The notes: generated by a model from the letters alone, not told the origin. DNA of 64,000 nucleotides from Alphaproteobacteria bacterium (GCA_030429495.1 JAUIFH010000002.1:62001-126000); one strand, 5' to 3'. Counted from the first letter of the stretch, positions 36,769 through 48,077 are shown. A program made the numbers and translations.

Positions 36769-37398
36769 ATGACCCGAGGGGGACGCGACAAGGACAGGGA
36801 TGAGCCCGAGCGGCGCTGCATCGTCACGGGTGATGTGCAGCCCAAGGCGGGGCTCATCCGGTTTGTCGTGTCGCCTGACGGGCAGGTGGTGCCGGACCTT
36901 GCCGGGAAGCTGCCCGGCCGCGGGATCTGGGTGACGGCCGACCGTGCCGCGATTGGCAAGGCCGCGGCAAAGGGACTGTTCGCACGCGCTGCGAAAGCGC
37001 CGGTGACGGCACCCGAGAACCTTGCCGATCTTGTCGAACAGGGGTTGGCGCGCCGCGTGGTAGACCTTATTTCATTGGCGCGGAAGGCCGGCCGGGCGGT
37101 CGCGGGATTCGAGAAGGTCAAGGGCTGGCTCGCCGACGGTAAAGCGAAGGTTCTGTTGCAGGCCTCCGACGGGTCCGATCGCGGCAAAGGTAAGCTCTGG
37201 ACGCCCGAGGGCGGGCGCTGGTTCGGGTGCCTCACGGCCTCGGAGCTCGGTATGGCCTTCGGGCGCGATAGTGTGATACACGGCGCGCTCGGTGCTGGCG
37301 GATTGGGCAATCGTGTTGTAGAGGAAGCGGCGAAGCTTACGGGCTTGCGCAAAGTTGACGGCGGCCAGTCTGCCGGGAAGGAAACGAAGTCGGCATGA
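36769..37398 (+). CDS. YlxR-family RNA-binding protein with L7Ae-like domain
   Basis: The 209-residue protein joins a YlxR/DUF448 domain (about 10-85, [19 protein letters not shown] and LPGRGIWVT) to an L7Ae-like domain (about 95-200, [18 protein letters not shown]). This fusion is usual in alphaproteobacteria and lies between nusA and infB. YlxR proteins have been linked to RNase P. Its stop overlaps the infB start (ATGA at 37395-37398). Confidence 0.93.
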   Translation: MTRGGRDKDRDEPERRCIVTGDVQPKAGLIRFVVSPDGQVVPDLAGKLPGRGIWVTADRAAIGKAAAKGLFARAAKAPVTAPENLADLVEQGLARRVVDLISLARKAGRAVAGFEKVKGWLADGKAKVLLQASDGSDRGKGKLWTPEGGRWFGCLTASELGMAFGRDSVIHGALGAGGLGNRVVEEAAKLTGLRKVDGGQSAGKETKSA

Positions 37399-39929
37399 GC
37401 GAAACAGACGGTAAGAAACCTCTCGGCCTTGGTGGCGGGCGTTCCGGCCAGGTGAAGCAGAGCTTCTCTCACGGCCGGACGAAGAGTGTCGTCGTCGAGA
37501 CGAAGCGCAAGCGTGTCGTCGTGCCGAAGCCGGGCGGGGGCGCGTCCTCGTCCGCTGGCGGCGGGTCCAGCGCCGGCGATCCGTCGCGCCGCCCGGCCGG
37601 GATTTCCGATGCCGAGATGGAGCGTCGCCTGAAGGCGTTGCAGGCCGCCAAGGCCCGCGAGGCCGAGGAGGCAGAGCGCCGCGCAGCCGATGAACGCCAG
37701 CGCGAGGAAGAGCGCGAGCGCCGCCGCGCCGAGGTCGAGGCCAAGGAACGCGAGGACCGCGAACGCGAGGAAGCGCTGAAGGCGAAGGCCGAGGAAGACG
37801 CCCGCCGCGCCGAGGAGGCCGAGGCCCGCGCCGCGCGCAAGGAAGAATTCAAGAAGCCGGCGGCGGCGAAGCCTGCGGCCGGTGTCGATCAGGCCGCAGC
37901 GCAGGCTGCCGCGGCGCGCGCCGAAACCAAGGGCGTGCCGGTTGGCGGACCGCGCAAGACCGACCGCGAACGTGACGACCGTGGCAATGACCGCGACAAC
38001 CGCGGCCGCGCCGGCGGCCGCGACGAGGGCCGCCGCTCGGGCAAGCTGACCCTGTCCGAAGCGCTTTCGGGCGAGGGTGGGCGCCAGCGGTCGCTTGCAG
38101 CGATGAAGCGCAAGCAGGAGCGCGCGCGCCAGAAGGCGATGGGCATGAGTGTCCGCGCCGAGAAGCAGGTGCGCGACGTGCAGCTGCCCGAGACGATCAT
38201 CGTCTCGGAGCTTGCCAACCGGATGGCCGAACGCGCCGCTGACGTGGTCAAGGCGCTGATGAAGATGGGCATGATGGTCAGCATGAACCAGCCCATCGAC
38301 GCCGACACCGCCGAACTGGTGATCGAGGAATTCGGCCACAAGGCGGTCCGCGTGTCGGACGCCGACGTGGAGCAGGTCATCGACACGGTCGAGGACAAGG
38401 AAGCAGATCTTCAGCCGCGCCCGCCGATCATCACGATCATGGGCCATGTCGACCACGGCAAGACCTCGCTTCTCGACGCGATCCGCAAGACCAACGTGGT
38501 GTCCGGCGAAGCTGGCGGGATCACCCAGCATATCGGCGCTTATCAGGTGCGGACGGAATCGGGTGCGCTCCTGAGCTTCCTCGACACGCCGGGCCACGCC
38601 GCGTTCACCTCGATGCGGGCGCGTGGCGCGCAGGTGACGGATATCGTCGTCCTGGTCGTTGCCGCCGACGACGCGGTGATGCCGCAGACGATCGAGGCGA
38701 TCAACCACGCCAAGGCCGCCAAGGTGCCGATGATCGTGGCGATCAACAAGATCGACAAGCCGACGGCCAATGCACAGAAGGTCCGCACGGACCTGTTGCA
38801 GCATGAAGTTGTCGTGGAAGCGATGTCGGGCGATGTGCAGGATGTCGAAGTTTCGGCCACGACCGGCAAGGGACTTGATCAGCTTCTGGAAGCGATCGCG
38901 CTTCAGGCCGAGATCCTCGAACTCAAGGCCAATCCCGGACGTGCCGCGATGGGCGCCGTTATCGAGGCCAAGCTCGATGTCGGCCGTGGGCCGGTCGCGA
39001 CGGTTCTGGTGCAGAACGGGACGCTGCGGCAGGGCGACATCTTCGTTGTCGGCGAGCAGTGGGGCAAGGTCCGCGCCCTGATCAACGACAAGGGCGAGCG
39101 GGTGAGCGAGGCGGGGCCGTCGGTGCCCGTCGAGGTGCTCGGCCTAAACGGCACGCCTGAGGCCGGCGACGTCCTCAACGTGGTCGAGACCGAGGCGCAG
39201 GCGCGTGAGATCGCGACTTATCGTGAGAACGCCGCCAAGGACAAGCGCGCCGCAGCGGGCGCGGCCACGACGCTTGAACAGCTCATGGCGAAGGCCAAGG
39301 AAGACAAGAACATCTCGGAACTGCCGATCGTGGTGAAAGCCGATGTGCAGGGTTCTGCCGAGGCGATTGTTCAGGCTATGGAAAAAATCGGCAACGACGA
39401 GGTTCGTGTCCGCGTCCTGCATTATGGTGTCGGCGCCATCACGGAATCCGACATCGGCCTTGCCGAGGCGTCGCAGTCGCCGGTGATCGGGTTCAACGTC
39501 CGCGCAAACGCGCCCGCACGGGCCGCCGCGAACCAGAAGGGTGTGGAAATCCGCTACTACTCCGTCATCTACGACCTGGTCGATGATGTGAAGGCGGCTG
39601 CATCCGGTCTGCTCAAGGCAGAGGTGCGCGAGAACTTCATCGGCTACGCCGAGATCCGCGAAGTCTTCAAGGTCTCCGGCGTCGGCAAGGTTGCCGGCTG
39701 CCTCGTCACCGAAGGCGTCGCACGGCGTTCCGCCGGTGTCCGCCTGCTGCGCGACAACGTGGTGATCCACGAAGGCACGCTGAAGACGCTCAAGCGCTTC
39801 AAGGACGAGGTCAAGGAAGTCCAGTCCGGCCAGGAATGCGGCATGGCCTTCGAGAATTACGAAGACATCCGCCAGGGCGATGTCATCGAAATTTTCGAGC
39901 GCGAGGAAGTCGAGCGGACGCTGGCGTAA
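37395..39929 (+). CDS. infB: Translation initiation factor IF-2
   Basis: The 844-residue GTPase positions initiator tRNA. A charged N-terminal region of about 270 residues (long Glu/Arg/Ala helix around 75-160) precedes IF2_N. The G domain has [23 protein letters not shown] and NKIDKP (about 350-520). Domains II, III and C-terminal IV end in REEVERTLA. It closes the rimP-nusA-ylxR-infB operon. A strong 15-bp hairpin follows at 39951-39985. Confidence 0.98.
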   Translation: MSETDGKKPLGLGGGRSGQVKQSFSHGRTKSVVVETKRKRVVVPKPGGGASSSAGGGSSAGDPSRRPAGISDAEMERRLKALQAAKAREAEEAERRAADERQREEERERRRAEVEAKEREDREREEALKAKAEEDARRAEEAEARAARKEEFKKPAAAKPAAGVDQAAAQAAAARAETKGVPVGGPRKTDRERDDRGNDRDNRGRAGGRDEGRRSGKLTLSEALSGEGGRQRSLAAMKRKQERARQKAMGMSVRAEKQVRDVQLPETIIVSELANRMAERAADVVKALMKMGMMVSMNQPIDADTAELVIEEFGHKAVRVSDADVEQVIDTVEDKEADLQPRPPIITIMGHVDHGKTSLLDAIRKTNVVSGEAGGITQHIGAYQVRTESGALLSFLDTPGHAAFTSMRARGAQVTDIVVLVVAADDAVMPQTIEAINHAKAAKVPMIVAINKIDKPTANAQKVRTDLLQHEVVVEAMSGDVQDVEVSATTGKGLDQLLEAIALQAEILELKANPGRAAMGAVIEAKLDVGRGPVATVLVQNGTLRQGDIFVVGEQWGKVRALINDKGERVSEAGPSVPVEVLGLNGTPEAGDVLNVVETEAQAREIATYRENAAKDKRAAAGAATTLEQLMAKAKEDKNISELPIVVKADVQGSAEAIVQAMEKIGNDEVRVRVLHYGVGAITESDIGLAEASQSPVIGFNVRANAPARAAANQKGVEIRYYSVIYDLVDDVKAAASGLLKAEVRENFIGYAEIREVFKVSGVGKVAGCLVTEGVARRSAGVRLLRDNVVIHEGTLKTLKRFKDEVKEVQSGQECGMAFENYEDIRQGDVIEIFEREEVERTLA

Positions 39930-40013
39930 AGCGTTTCGGCCTTAAATCGGATCAGAATTCGAACCTGCCTGGTTCGAGTTCTGATGCCCCCGCCTGAATC
40001 GAAACCCGAAATG
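39929..40013. repeat. Palindromic intergenic repeat, copy 1
   Basis: Begins with the AAAGCGTTTC motif at the infB stop. Inside it, ATCAGAATTCGAACC (39951-39965) pairs with GGTTCGAGTTCTGAT (39971-39985) with one mismatch. It closes with GAATCGAAACCCGAAATGCT. A related element sits at 52499-52561. The position suggests an mRNA 3' end hairpin. Confidence 0.6.
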
Positions 40014-40104
40014 CTCTCGGCCCGCCGATCAAGAGCTTGGCCTGAAAATGAAAACGGAGGCGCAGCGCCCCCGAATTCAGGTCTTATGTGATCTGGCGCC
40101 GCGG

Positions 40105-40242
40105 TCAGGCGGCCTTCCTTTCTACGGGATAGCCTTCGAACAACAGCTTGCCGACGCGGACAAGAATCTTGCCGTTATCGAGTTGCTTTTCGAATGTCCC
40201 CTGAACGGACACACAACTTCCAAGAGTGATGGTACGCAGCAT
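40105..40242 (-). CDS. Small conserved-looking protein, 45 residues
   Basis: A 46-codon frame (with stop) begins MLRTITLGSCVSVQGTFEK and ends ERKAA. It starts at 40242 behind GGGGGAGATT, a good ribosome site, on the strand opposite infB. The composition is globular (mixed beta-like: VRVGKLLFEGYPV). I recall similar short proteins from Rhodobacteraceae but cannot name a family. It lies alone between infB and mutT. Confidence 0.6.
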   Translation of the reverse strand: MLRTITLGSCVSVQGTFEKQLDNGKILVRVGKLLFEGYPVERKAA

Positions 40243-40425
40243 CGCTCAATCTCCCCCAAACAGCGGGCTGCTATGTGACTAGTGGATGGTGGATAACAGA
40301 GCACTAATGACTTGAAGAAATGTAATACCCGGTTCGATGTCGATTTGGAAACGATATTTCGCGGCCGGAAGCAGGGCCAAGCGGCAACCCGCCGCAATCC
40401 TTGATTGAGTGTCCGTGGCGGCGTT

Positions 40426-40845
40426 CTACAGCCAGTCGCGCAGGATCGGGATCAGCGGCAGATCGGCGGGCGGCATCGGGTAGTCGCGCAGATCACGGGC
40501 CCGGACCCAGGCAAGTTCCTGCCCCTCGCGCGACTGCGGCGTTCCCTGCCATTTGCGGCAGGCGAAGACCGGCATCAGCAGGTGAAAGCCCTCATAGGCA
40601 TGGCTTGCAAAGGTCAGGGGCGCGAGGCAGCTTTGCCACGTCTCGATGCCAAGCTCTTCGTGCAGTTCGCGGATGAGGGCGGCTTCCGGCGTTTCACCCG
40701 GTTCGACCTTGCCGCCCGGAAATTCCCACAGCCCCGCCATCGACTTTCCCTCCGGCCGGCGCGCGAGAAGCACCCGCCCGTCCACGTCTATCAGCGCCAC
40801 GGCCGAGACGAGGACCAGCCTTGCAGGGGCCGAGGCGTCCCTCAC
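40426..40845 (-). CDS. mutT: 8-oxo-dGTP diphosphatase MutT
   Basis: The 139-residue Nudix hydrolase shows the full Nudix box, GKVEPGETPEAALIRELHEE (about 45-67). Residues before it (LLARRPEGKSMAGLWEFPG) and the short length are typical of MutT. It removes 8-oxo-dGTP from the nucleotide pool. The ATG at 40845 overlaps the argJ stop, so it is read with argJ. Confidence 0.93.
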   Translation of the reverse strand: MRDASAPARLVLVSAVALIDVDGRVLLARRPEGKSMAGLWEFPGGKVEPGETPEAALIRELHEELGIETWQSCLAPLTFASHAYEGFHLLMPVFACRKWQGTPQSREGQELAWVRARDLRDYPMPPADLPLIPILRDWL

Positions 40846-42206
40846 GACCGGTAGTCGGCGTTGATGTCGATGTAGCGATGCGTCAGATCGCAGGTCCAGA
40901 CGCTTTTCGACGCCTTGCCAAGGCCGAGATCGACATGGATCAGAAGCTCCTCGCCCTTCATGTAGGCAGAAGTATCGGCCTCCGAATAGTCGGGGCTGCG
41001 CCAGCCGTTCTCGGCCACGAGGATATCGCCGAAGCGGATCGCGATCCGGTCGCGTTCGGCGACACCGCCTGATTTGCCGATCGCCATGACGATGCGGCCC
41101 CAGTTCGCGTCCTCGCCGGCTATGGCGGTCTTGACCAGCGGCGAATTGGCGATGGCCAGAGCGATCTTCCGGGCGTTGTCGGTGTCCGACGCGCCCGTCA
41201 CCCGAACCTCGACGAATTTCGTCGCACCCTCACCGTCCTTCACGACCTGATGGGCAAGGTCCATCATCACGTCGCGAAGCGCCGCCTCGAACGCTTTCGC
41301 GGGCTTCGCGCGCAGATCGCCAATCGGGGCTGCCTTGGACTGACCCGTCGCAGCCACGATCAGCGCGTCCGATGTGGAGGTGTCGCTGTCGACCGTGATC
41401 GCGTTGAACGTCTCATCGACGAGGCGCCCGACCATCTTCTGAAGACCGGCCGCCGGGATCGCGGCATCAGTGAAGATGTAGACGAGCATGGTCGCCATGT
41501 CCGGCGCGATCATGCCCGAGCCCTTGGCGATACCGGCTATGCAGATCTTGCCGCCGTCGCCATCGACCTCTGCCGCGGCGCCCTTGGCGAAGGTATCGGT
41601 CGTCATGATCGCGCGTGCGGCGGCTTCGATCCCGTCGGCGGACAGCGCCGCCTTCAGGTCGGGAAGCTTCGCGGTGATCCGGTCATGCGGCAGGGGTTCC
41701 CCGATGACCCCGGTAGAGGAGGTGAAGACCCGCGACGCCGGCAGGCCAAGCGCGTCGGCCAAGCCGCCGCTGATCGCATTGACCGATTCCTGTCCAAGGA
41801 AACCGGTAAAGGCATTCGCGTTACCGGAATTCACGAGGATCGCGGCGCCGTCCTGCGGGCCGGCCTTCAGCGCCAGCTTGGCCTGGCAGTCATGCACGCA
41901 GGCCGCGCGGGTGGAGGAGCGGGTGAACGCGCCGGCAATAGCCGTGCCGGGCGCAAGGCGGACGAGCATCACGTCTGTCCGGCCCTTGTAGCGCACGCCG
42001 GCCTCGGCGGAGGCGAATTCCACGCCGGCGATGGCCGGAAGGGCCGGGAAGCCGCCTTTCGGGGCAAGGGGCGAAACCGGGTTGGCGGCTTTCGCCTTCT
42101 TCACGCCGGCATCGGGCTTCGCCGCGCCTTCGAGCTTTGCGCGAAGCGTCCGGACCTTGCCCTTCAGCTTCTTCGTCTTCGCCTTGAGATCGCTTTTCCT
42201 GGCCAT
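40842..42206 (-). CDS. argJ: ArgJ bifunctional ornithine acetyltransferase/N-acetylglutamate synthase
   Basis: The 454-residue proenzyme recycles acetyl groups in arginine synthesis. The self-cleavage site is visible as PDMATMLVY, with Thr as the new N-terminal nucleophile of the beta chain (about residue 234). Other marks are NSGNANAFTG, TSSTGVIGEPLP and the DLTHRYIDINADYRS C-terminus. About 40 residues at the N-terminus are an Ala/Lys-rich basic extension not usual for ArgJ (about 410 residues). The mutT start overlaps its stop. Confidence 0.95.
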   Translation of the reverse strand: MARKSDLKAKTKKLKGKVRTLRAKLEGAAKPDAGVKKAKAANPVSPLAPKGGFPALPAIAGVEFASAEAGVRYKGRTDVMLVRLAPGTAIAGAFTRSSTRAACVHDCQAKLALKAGPQDGAAILVNSGNANAFTGFLGQESVNAISGGLADALGLPASRVFTSSTGVIGEPLPHDRITAKLPDLKAALSADGIEAAARAIMTTDTFAKGAAAEVDGDGGKICIAGIAKGSGMIAPDMATMLVYIFTDAAIPAAGLQKMVGRLVDETFNAITVDSDTSTSDALIVAATGQSKAAPIGDLRAKPAKAFEAALRDVMMDLAHQVVKDGEGATKFVEVRVTGASDTDNARKIALAIANSPLVKTAIAGEDANWGRIVMAIGKSGGVAERDRIAIRFGDILVAENGWRSPDYSEADTSAYMKGEELLIHVDLGLGKASKSVWTCDLTHRYIDINADYRS

Positions 42207-42232
42207 TGCCCTTCTCCTTCCGCGTCTGCGCG

Positions 42233-43078
42233 TCAGTTATCCAAGAGCGCCGAGTTCTTCAGGATCGCGGGATCGATCCCCTCGACCGATTTCTCGATCG
42301 TCGCGGCCTTGGTCGCTTCCTCCAGTCTGGTCTCAACTGCAGAGGAACGTAATTCCTCGACAAGGTCCCCGCGCGCCTCGTCGATTGTCGGCATTGCGGC
42401 GGTGCGCACCTCGTTCAGCTTGATGATATGCCAGCCGAACTGAGTCTCGACCGGGTCTGACACCTGACCTGCTTCCATCGCCATCACCGCGTCCTCGAAC
42501 GGTTTGACCATCATGCCGGCGCTGAACCAGCCAAGGTTGCCGCCGTTCGGGCCAGAGGGGCCGGTGGATTTTTCGCGCGCGGTTGCTTCAAAGTCCGCAC
42601 CGCCCTCGATCTCGGCCTTGATCGCCTTCGCCTCGTCCTCGGTCTCAACGAGGATATGGGCGGCATTGAATTCCTTGAGGGGTTCGGCCGCGGCGAATTT
42701 CTCGTCGTAGAGCGCCTTTACCTGTTCGTCCGTTATGGCGCCCTGGGCGACCTCGTCGATGGCGGCACCGGCCAGATAGCTGCGCTTATAGTTTTCCAGC
42801 GCCAGCATGTCGCGCTTGCGAAGGTCGGTGCCGGTGGCATCAGCCAGGGCGGCCTGCTGGACGATCTGGTCGAGAATGGCATCGAACAGCGTCTGATCGT
42901 CAAGCTGGAGATATTGCTGTGGCAGGCTGTCGCGAAGCACGATCATATGGCCCAGCGTGATCTCGGTTCCGTTCACGGTCGCCACGACGGTATCGGCGGT
43001 CGGCTCTTCCGCGCGCGCCGTGGCGGCCAGCGCCAGCGAGAGCGCGATTGCGCCGAGGAAGGGGGCCGGTTTCATCAT
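42233..43078 (-). CDS. Periplasmic parvulin-type peptidyl-prolyl isomerase
   Basis: The 281-residue protein has a signal peptide (about 1-23, ALSLALAATARA), a SurA/PrsA-like N-terminal helical region and a PpiC rotamase domain (about 135-230: AHILVETEDEAKAIK, GNLGWFSAGMMVKPFEDA, TQFGWHIIKLNEVR). It should help fold outer-membrane or periplasmic proteins. It is 26 bp upstream of argJ in the same direction and divergent from secA, the export motor. Confidence 0.92.
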   Translation of the reverse strand: MMKPAPFLGAIALSLALAATARAEEPTADTVVATVNGTEITLGHMIVLRDSLPQQYLQLDDQTLFDAILDQIVQQAALADATGTDLRKRDMLALENYKRSYLAGAAIDEVAQGAITDEQVKALYDEKFAAAEPLKEFNAAHILVETEDEAKAIKAEIEGGADFEATAREKSTGPSGPNGGNLGWFSAGMMVKPFEDAVMAMEAGQVSDPVETQFGWHIIKLNEVRTAAMPTIDEARGDLVEELRSSAVETRLEEATKAATIEKSVEGIDPAILKNSALLDN

Positions 43079-43263
43079 CGTGACTACTCCTTGTTGTCCG
43101 CCCGTGGCGGCAGCGTTGACTATCGACCGGCAGACCCTTACATCGCGATGGTCCAGTGAAGGCCTGCCGCGCCTTTATTCGCCGCCGTTCTAGGCTTAGC
43201 GAGAGATGGCGGCAAGGCCGCGTTTCACCGGAGCGTATTCAGTCGAACCCGAGCGGAGAAAAA

Positions 43264-45993
43264 ATGCTGGGCCTCGGAACTATCGCGAAGAAGGTCTTCG
43301 GTACGCCGAACGACCGCATGGTCAAGTCGGTCCGCCCGCTGGTGGAAAAGATCAACGCGCTGGAAGCCGAATACCAGGCGCTGAGCGACGAGGGCATCAA
43401 GGACAAGACCGAGGAACTCGCCACGCGGGTTCAGAAGGGTGAGAGCCTTGACAGCGTTCTGGTGGAAGCCTTCGCGAACTGCCGCGAGGCGGCGCGGCGG
43501 GCTCTGGGCCTGCGCGCCTTCGACGTGCAGCTTGTCGGCGGCATCTTCCTGCATCAGGGCAACATCGCCGAGATGAAGACGGGCGAGGGCAAGACCCTTG
43601 TCGCGACGTTCCCTTCCTATCTGAACGCGCTGGCCGGCAAGGGTGTGCATATCGTCACCGTCAACGACTACCTCGCCAAGCGCGACGCCGAATGGATGGG
43701 GAAGGTCTACAACGCTCTCGGCCTGACGGTCGGCGTCGTCTATCCGTTCCAGGACGCAGAGGAAAAGCGCGCCGCCTACCGTGCGGACGTGACCTATGCC
43801 ACCAACAACGAGCTTGGCTTCGACTATCTCCGCGACAACATGCGCGCGACCATCGACGACATGATGCAGCGCGGACATTTCTTCGCCGTCGTGGACGAGG
43901 TCGACTCGATCCTCATCGACGAAGCGCGCACGCCGCTCATCATCTCTGGCCCAAGCCAGGACCGGTCGGAGCTTTACATCACGCTCGACAAGTTCATTCC
44001 CGAACTGGCCGAGGAGCACTACAAGCTCGACGAGAAGCAGCGCAACGCGACCTTCACCGAGGCCGGCAACGAATACCTCGAACAGCGCCTGACGGAGGCG
44101 GGCATCCTGCCCGAGGGGCAAACGCTCTACGATCCGGAATCGACAACCGTCGTCCATCACGTGTCGCAGGCGCTTCGGGCGCACAAACTCTTCTTCAAGG
44201 ACCAGCACTATATCGTCCGCAACGGCGAGATCGTGCTGATCGACGAATTCACCGGGCGCATGATGCCGGGGCGCCGGCTGGGCGACGGGCTGCATCAGGC
44301 GATCGAGGCGAAGGAGGGCGTCAACATCCAGCCCGAGAACGTCACGCTCGCCTCGGTGACGTTCCAGAACTACTTCCGGCTTTACGACAAGCTTGCCGGG
44401 ATGACCGGCACGGCGGCGACCGAGGCCGAGGAATTCATGGATATCTATCGGCTCGGCGTGGTGGAAATCCCGACCAACAAGCCGGTCGAGCGCAAGGACG
44501 ACCACGATCAGGTCTATCGTACGGCGCGCGAGAAATACGAGGCGATCATCCGCCGCATCCGGACCGCGAACGAAAAAGGCCAGCCGGTTCTCGTTGGCAC
44601 CACGTCGATCGAGAAATCCGAAATGCTGTCGGAGATGCTGAAAGCCGAAGGCATCGCCCATAACGTCCTGAACGCGCGCCAGCACGAACAGGAAGCGAAG
44701 ATCGTCGCCGATGCCGGCAAGCCCGGCGCCGTCACCATCGCCACCAACATGGCCGGTCGCGGCACCGACATTCAGCTTGGCGGCAATGTCGAGATGAAGG
44801 TGATGGAGGCGCTTGCCGCCGATCCGGAGGCCCATCCCGACGAGGTCCGCGCCAAGATCGAGGCCGAGCATGCGGACGAGAAGGCCCGGGTTCTTGAAGC
44901 CGGGGGCCTGTTCGTCCTTGCCAGCGAACGCCACGAAAGCCGGCGGATCGACAACCAGCTTCGTGGCCGGTCGGGCCGCCAGGGCGATCCGGGGCGGTCG
45001 TCCTTCTACCTTTCGCTGGAAGACGACCTGATGCGGATCTTCGGGTCCGAAAAGCTGGATGCGGTCCTATCGAAGCTTGGCATGAAAGAGGGTGAGGCGA
45101 TCATCCACCCCTGGGTCAACAAGTCGCTGGAACGCGCGCAGGCCAAGGTCGAAGGCCGCAACTTCGACATGCGCAAGCAGCTTCTGAAGTTCGACGACGT
45201 GATGAATGACCAGCGCAAGGTGATCTTCGGCCAGCGGCTTGAGATCATGGAGGCCGAGGATATCGAAGAGATCGTGCAGGACATGCGCCATCAGGTCATC
45301 GATGACATCGTGGACGAATACCTGCCGCCGAAATCCTATGCCGAGCAATGGAACGTCGAAGGACTCCACGCCGCCGCGATGGAGAAGATGTCGCTTGACC
45401 TTCCGGTCGTGGACTGGGCGAAGGAAGACGGCGTCGATCACGAAGAGATGCGCGAACGTCTCTACAAGGCGTCCGATGCGCTGATGGCCGAGAAGACCGA
45501 GCTGTTCGGTGCTGACACGATGCGCCAGATCGAAAAGCAGTTCCTGCTCCAGACCATCGACAGCAAGTGGCGCGAGCATCTGGTGACGCTGGAGCATCTG
45601 CGCTCTGTCATCGGGTTCCGTGGCTACGCGCAGCGCGACCCGCTTTCGGAATACAAGACCGAAGCCTTCTCGCTCTTCGAACACCTTCTGGAAGGGCTGC
45701 GCGCCGATGTGACGCAAAAGCTTGCCCAGGTGCGGCCGATGACGGAGGAGGAGCAGCGCGCGCTTCTCGCCCAGATGGACGAACGTCGCGCCGCCCTGAA
45801 CGCGCCGGTCGCCTCCGCCGCGGCAGCCCCTGCGCCCGAGGCCGGGGACGGTGATGTGGCCGTATCGGTTGCGCCGCTGGTCGAGGGGTTCGATGAAACC
45901 GATCCCGCGACCTGGGGCAATCCGGGCAGGAACGACCCGTGCCCCTGCGGGTCGGGCACGAAGTTCAAGCATTGCCACGGCCGGCTGGCCTGA
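43264..45993 (+). CDS. secA: Preprotein translocase ATPase SecA
   Basis: The 909-residue motor drives Sec export. It starts [21 protein letters not shown] at 43264. The Walker A region is [15 protein letters not shown] (about 100-115), followed by [13 protein letters not shown], preprotein cross-linking and helical wing domains, RGTDIQLGG, and the C-terminal zinc site [14 protein letters not shown] (binds SecB and zinc). All domains are present. The opposite-strand frame covering most of it is a shadow. Confidence 0.98.
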   Translation: MLGLGTIAKKVFGTPNDRMVKSVRPLVEKINALEAEYQALSDEGIKDKTEELATRVQKGESLDSVLVEAFANCREAARRALGLRAFDVQLVGGIFLHQGNIAEMKTGEGKTLVATFPSYLNALAGKGVHIVTVNDYLAKRDAEWMGKVYNALGLTVGVVYPFQDAEEKRAAYRADVTYATNNELGFDYLRDNMRATIDDMMQRGHFFAVVDEVDSILIDEARTPLIISGPSQDRSELYITLDKFIPELAEEHYKLDEKQRNATFTEAGNEYLEQRLTEAGILPEGQTLYDPESTTVVHHVSQALRAHKLFFKDQHYIVRNGEIVLIDEFTGRMMPGRRLGDGLHQAIEAKEGVNIQPENVTLASVTFQNYFRLYDKLAGMTGTAATEAEEFMDIYRLGVVEIPTNKPVERKDDHDQVYRTAREKYEAIIRRIRTANEKGQPVLVGTTSIEKSEMLSEMLKAEGIAHNVLNARQHEQEAKIVADAGKPGAVTIATNMAGRGTDIQLGGNVEMKVMEALAADPEAHPDEVRAKIEAEHADEKARVLEAGGLFVLASERHESRRIDNQLRGRSGRQGDPGRSSFYLSLEDDLMRIFGSEKLDAVLSKLGMKEGEAIIHPWVNKSLERAQAKVEGRNFDMRKQLLKFDDVMNDQRKVIFGQRLEIMEAEDIEEIVQDMRHQVIDDIVDEYLPPKSYAEQWNVEGLHAAAMEKMSLDLPVVDWAKEDGVDHEEMRERLYKASDALMAEKTELFGADTMRQIEKQFLLQTIDSKWREHLVTLEHLRSVIGFRGYAQRDPLSEYKTEAFSLFEHLLEGLRADVTQKLAQVRPMTEEEQRALLAQMDERRAALNAPVASAAAAPAPEAGDGDVAVSVAPLVEGFDETDPATWGNPGRNDPCPCGSGTKFKHCHGRLA

Positions 45994-46204
45994 CCTGGCT
46001 GCCGCGCGTGGTGCGGCTGGGGCCAGATTGAGGCGGGATGGTGGCGGCGGAACGGGCCGCGACACCATATAGCGTATGTTCTGAATTCCACATCAATATA
46101 ATGTGTCGCATTCGATCGTTTCGCGATCGGATATTGTCACGCTCCGGCCACGCCGCCGCCGTCTTCCCCCACTACTCAGGGTAGGGAAGTCACTGGAGGC
46201 GACG

Positions 46205-47290
46205 ATGCAGATTCGGCGCAGAGCGGTCACGATTGGCACGACATTTTTCCTGGCGGCGGCGACCGGCCACCTGATGCAGAACGCCGATTCCATCGCGGCG
46301 TTCCTGCGCGGAGAGTCAAATGCCGAGATGCCGGTGGTCACCCATGTGGAACCGACATCGGCGGTGATCGCGCCTTCAGTGAAGGCGCCGATCCAGCCCG
46401 AGGCCGATACTTCGGGCCACCCATCGCTTACGAATATCCGCGCCGAGGCACCGGTCGCGGGCCGCACCGCGCCGGCCCTTCCGGACCTGCCGGCGGCCGA
46501 ACCGGACCCGTTCGGCGCCACGCAGTTGTCGCAGTCCGCTGCGCCGGTCGAGACGCCGACGCCGGAAGCCACAGCGCCGGAAGCGGATGCCACAGCCGGC
46601 GTGTTCGGGCTGCCCTGCGGCGCACCGGTGCTTTCGCTTGAACCGGCTGCACGCGGGATGCTGCGCGTCGCGCTCTCGGCACCGTGCTTCCCCGACCAGC
46701 GCATGACCGTTTCCCATTCCGGCATCGCCTTTTCCGCCATGACCGATCATGGCGGCGAGTACGAAACGATGCTGTCCGCACTCGCGCCCGAGGCCGAAGT
46801 CACGGTCGAGTTCTCCGGAGCGGAGCCTTTGACCGCCCGGCAGCGCGTGACCGGCCTCGATTCGCTGATCCGCGTTGCGGTTCAGGCAAAGGCCGATGCC
46901 GGTATTGAGTTTCATATCTTCGAGGACGGCGCCGGTTACGGCGATGCCGGCCATGTCTCGCCGCAGGCGCCGCGCGACCGCATGGCCGAACGCGGCGGGT
47001 TCCTCAACATACTTGGCGATCCGACGGTCGAGGGGCCGATCCTCACGCAGATCTATTCGGCGCCGCTGAACACGCAGATTGACACGCTTCAGGTCGAGGT
47101 GGCGGTCTCGCCGGCCAATTGCGACCGCATCCTCTCGGCTGAAACGCTGATCGCGATGCCGGGTTCCGCCCCGGTCTCCGAGGTGCTGACCATCGCCATG
47201 CCGGATTGCGCGGCTGTCGGCGACATCGTCGTCATGGACCTGTCGGCTCTGACTGCGGACCGCATCGTCTCTGCCCAGGCGATGAACTAA
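46205..47290 (+). CDS. Hypothetical exported protein with N-terminal anchor
   Basis: The 361-residue protein begins MQIRRRAVTIGTTFFLAAATG, an N-terminal membrane anchor or signal. A Pro/Ala/Glu-rich stretch (about 50-135) and a C-terminal beta-rich domain (about 145-360) with CGAPVLSLEPAARGMLRV and paired Cys residues follow. The start at 46205 has GGAGGCGACG before it, better than upstream in-frame starts. Close relatives in Rhodobacterales are often labelled translocase without evidence. The role is unknown; proximity to secA is not proof of a link. Confidence 0.75.
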   Translation: MQIRRRAVTIGTTFFLAAATGHLMQNADSIAAFLRGESNAEMPVVTHVEPTSAVIAPSVKAPIQPEADTSGHPSLTNIRAEAPVAGRTAPALPDLPAAEPDPFGATQLSQSAAPVETPTPEATAPEADATAGVFGLPCGAPVLSLEPAARGMLRVALSAPCFPDQRMTVSHSGIAFSAMTDHGGEYETMLSALAPEAEVTVEFSGAEPLTARQRVTGLDSLIRVAVQAKADAGIEFHIFEDGAGYGDAGHVSPQAPRDRMAERGGFLNILGDPTVEGPILTQIYSAPLNTQIDTLQVEVAVSPANCDRILSAETLIAMPGSAPVSEVLTIAMPDCAAVGDIVVMDLSALTADRIVSAQAMN

Positions 47291-47472
47291 GCGGCTAAGG
47301 TAGTTACCTTCACCAACAGGATTGCAGCCGGCCCGGGACAGCATACCCAGCGCCGGCATTCTGTCGCGCAAGGACGTGCCGGATGACGAGTCCGTTGTTC
47401 GAAGGCAGGCAAAGGCGGTAAGAAATGCCGGGCAGCACTCCGTCATCCGGCGGCGGACGGCAGGAACGCGAC

Positions 47473-48063
47473 ATGGAACTCGTGCCATTCTCGACAAGCC
47501 TTCGCAGTGGGCAGCGCGTCTATGTCCGTGAGGTCTGCCCGGCGGACCGTGGCCTGCTCACCATCGGATTCGCGAAACTATCCGAGCGGTCCAAGCATTT
47601 CCGCTTTCTCGCGGCACACAGCAGGTTGACCGAGGCCGAGCTTGACCAGTTCACCAGCACGAACGACGTCGATCACGTCGCCATCGGCGCCTTGGCCGAG
47701 AACGGGCAGGAGCGCGATCCGGCCGGCATCGCGCGCTATGTCCGCCTGAACCGGACAAGCTCCGCCGCCGAATTCGCCATCACCATCGTCGACCGCTACC
47801 AGGGGCAGGGTCTGGGCCTCCTGCTGTTCGGCGTTCTGGCGAAATTCGCGGTGATAAGCGGTCTGGATGAATTCATCGCGGCGGTGCATCGCGACAATGC
47901 CGCGATGCTTGGACTGTTCGATGAACTGGATGGCCGACGCGTGTTTCTTGGCGGGGCGGATGTCGAGGTTCGCGTGCCGATCCACGATGACCCCACGCTC
48001 TATCCCGACACGCCGAGCGGCGGCGCTGTTCGCGCCGCCTACCGCATCGCGGAAATCGGCTAG
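47473..48063 (+). CDS. GNAT-family acetyltransferase
   Basis: The 196-residue protein has the GNAT fold, with motif A visible as DRYQGQGLGLLLFGVLAKFA (about 100-120) and DEFIAAVHRDNAAMLGLFDEL after it. These are N-acetyltransferases that use acetyl-CoA. An in-frame ATG at 47425 would give 212 residues; 47473 is chosen because the conserved part starts soon after (ELVPFSTSLRSGQRVYVRE). The substrate is not evident. Confidence 0.85.
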   Translation: MELVPFSTSLRSGQRVYVREVCPADRGLLTIGFAKLSERSKHFRFLAAHSRLTEAELDQFTSTNDVDHVAIGALAENGQERDPAGIARYVRLNRTSSAAEFAITIVDRYQGQGLGLLLFGVLAKFAVISGLDEFIAAVHRDNAAMLGLFDELDGRRVFLGGADVEVRVPIHDDPTLYPDTPSGGAVRAAYRIAEIG

Positions 48064-48077
48064 CGGCTCTGCGACCT

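Noticed and set aside
43225-44934. 569-codon minus-strand frame opposite secA
   Set aside because: secA on the other strand is complete and unmistakable; the antisense frame resembles no protein and its composition is that of a shadow.
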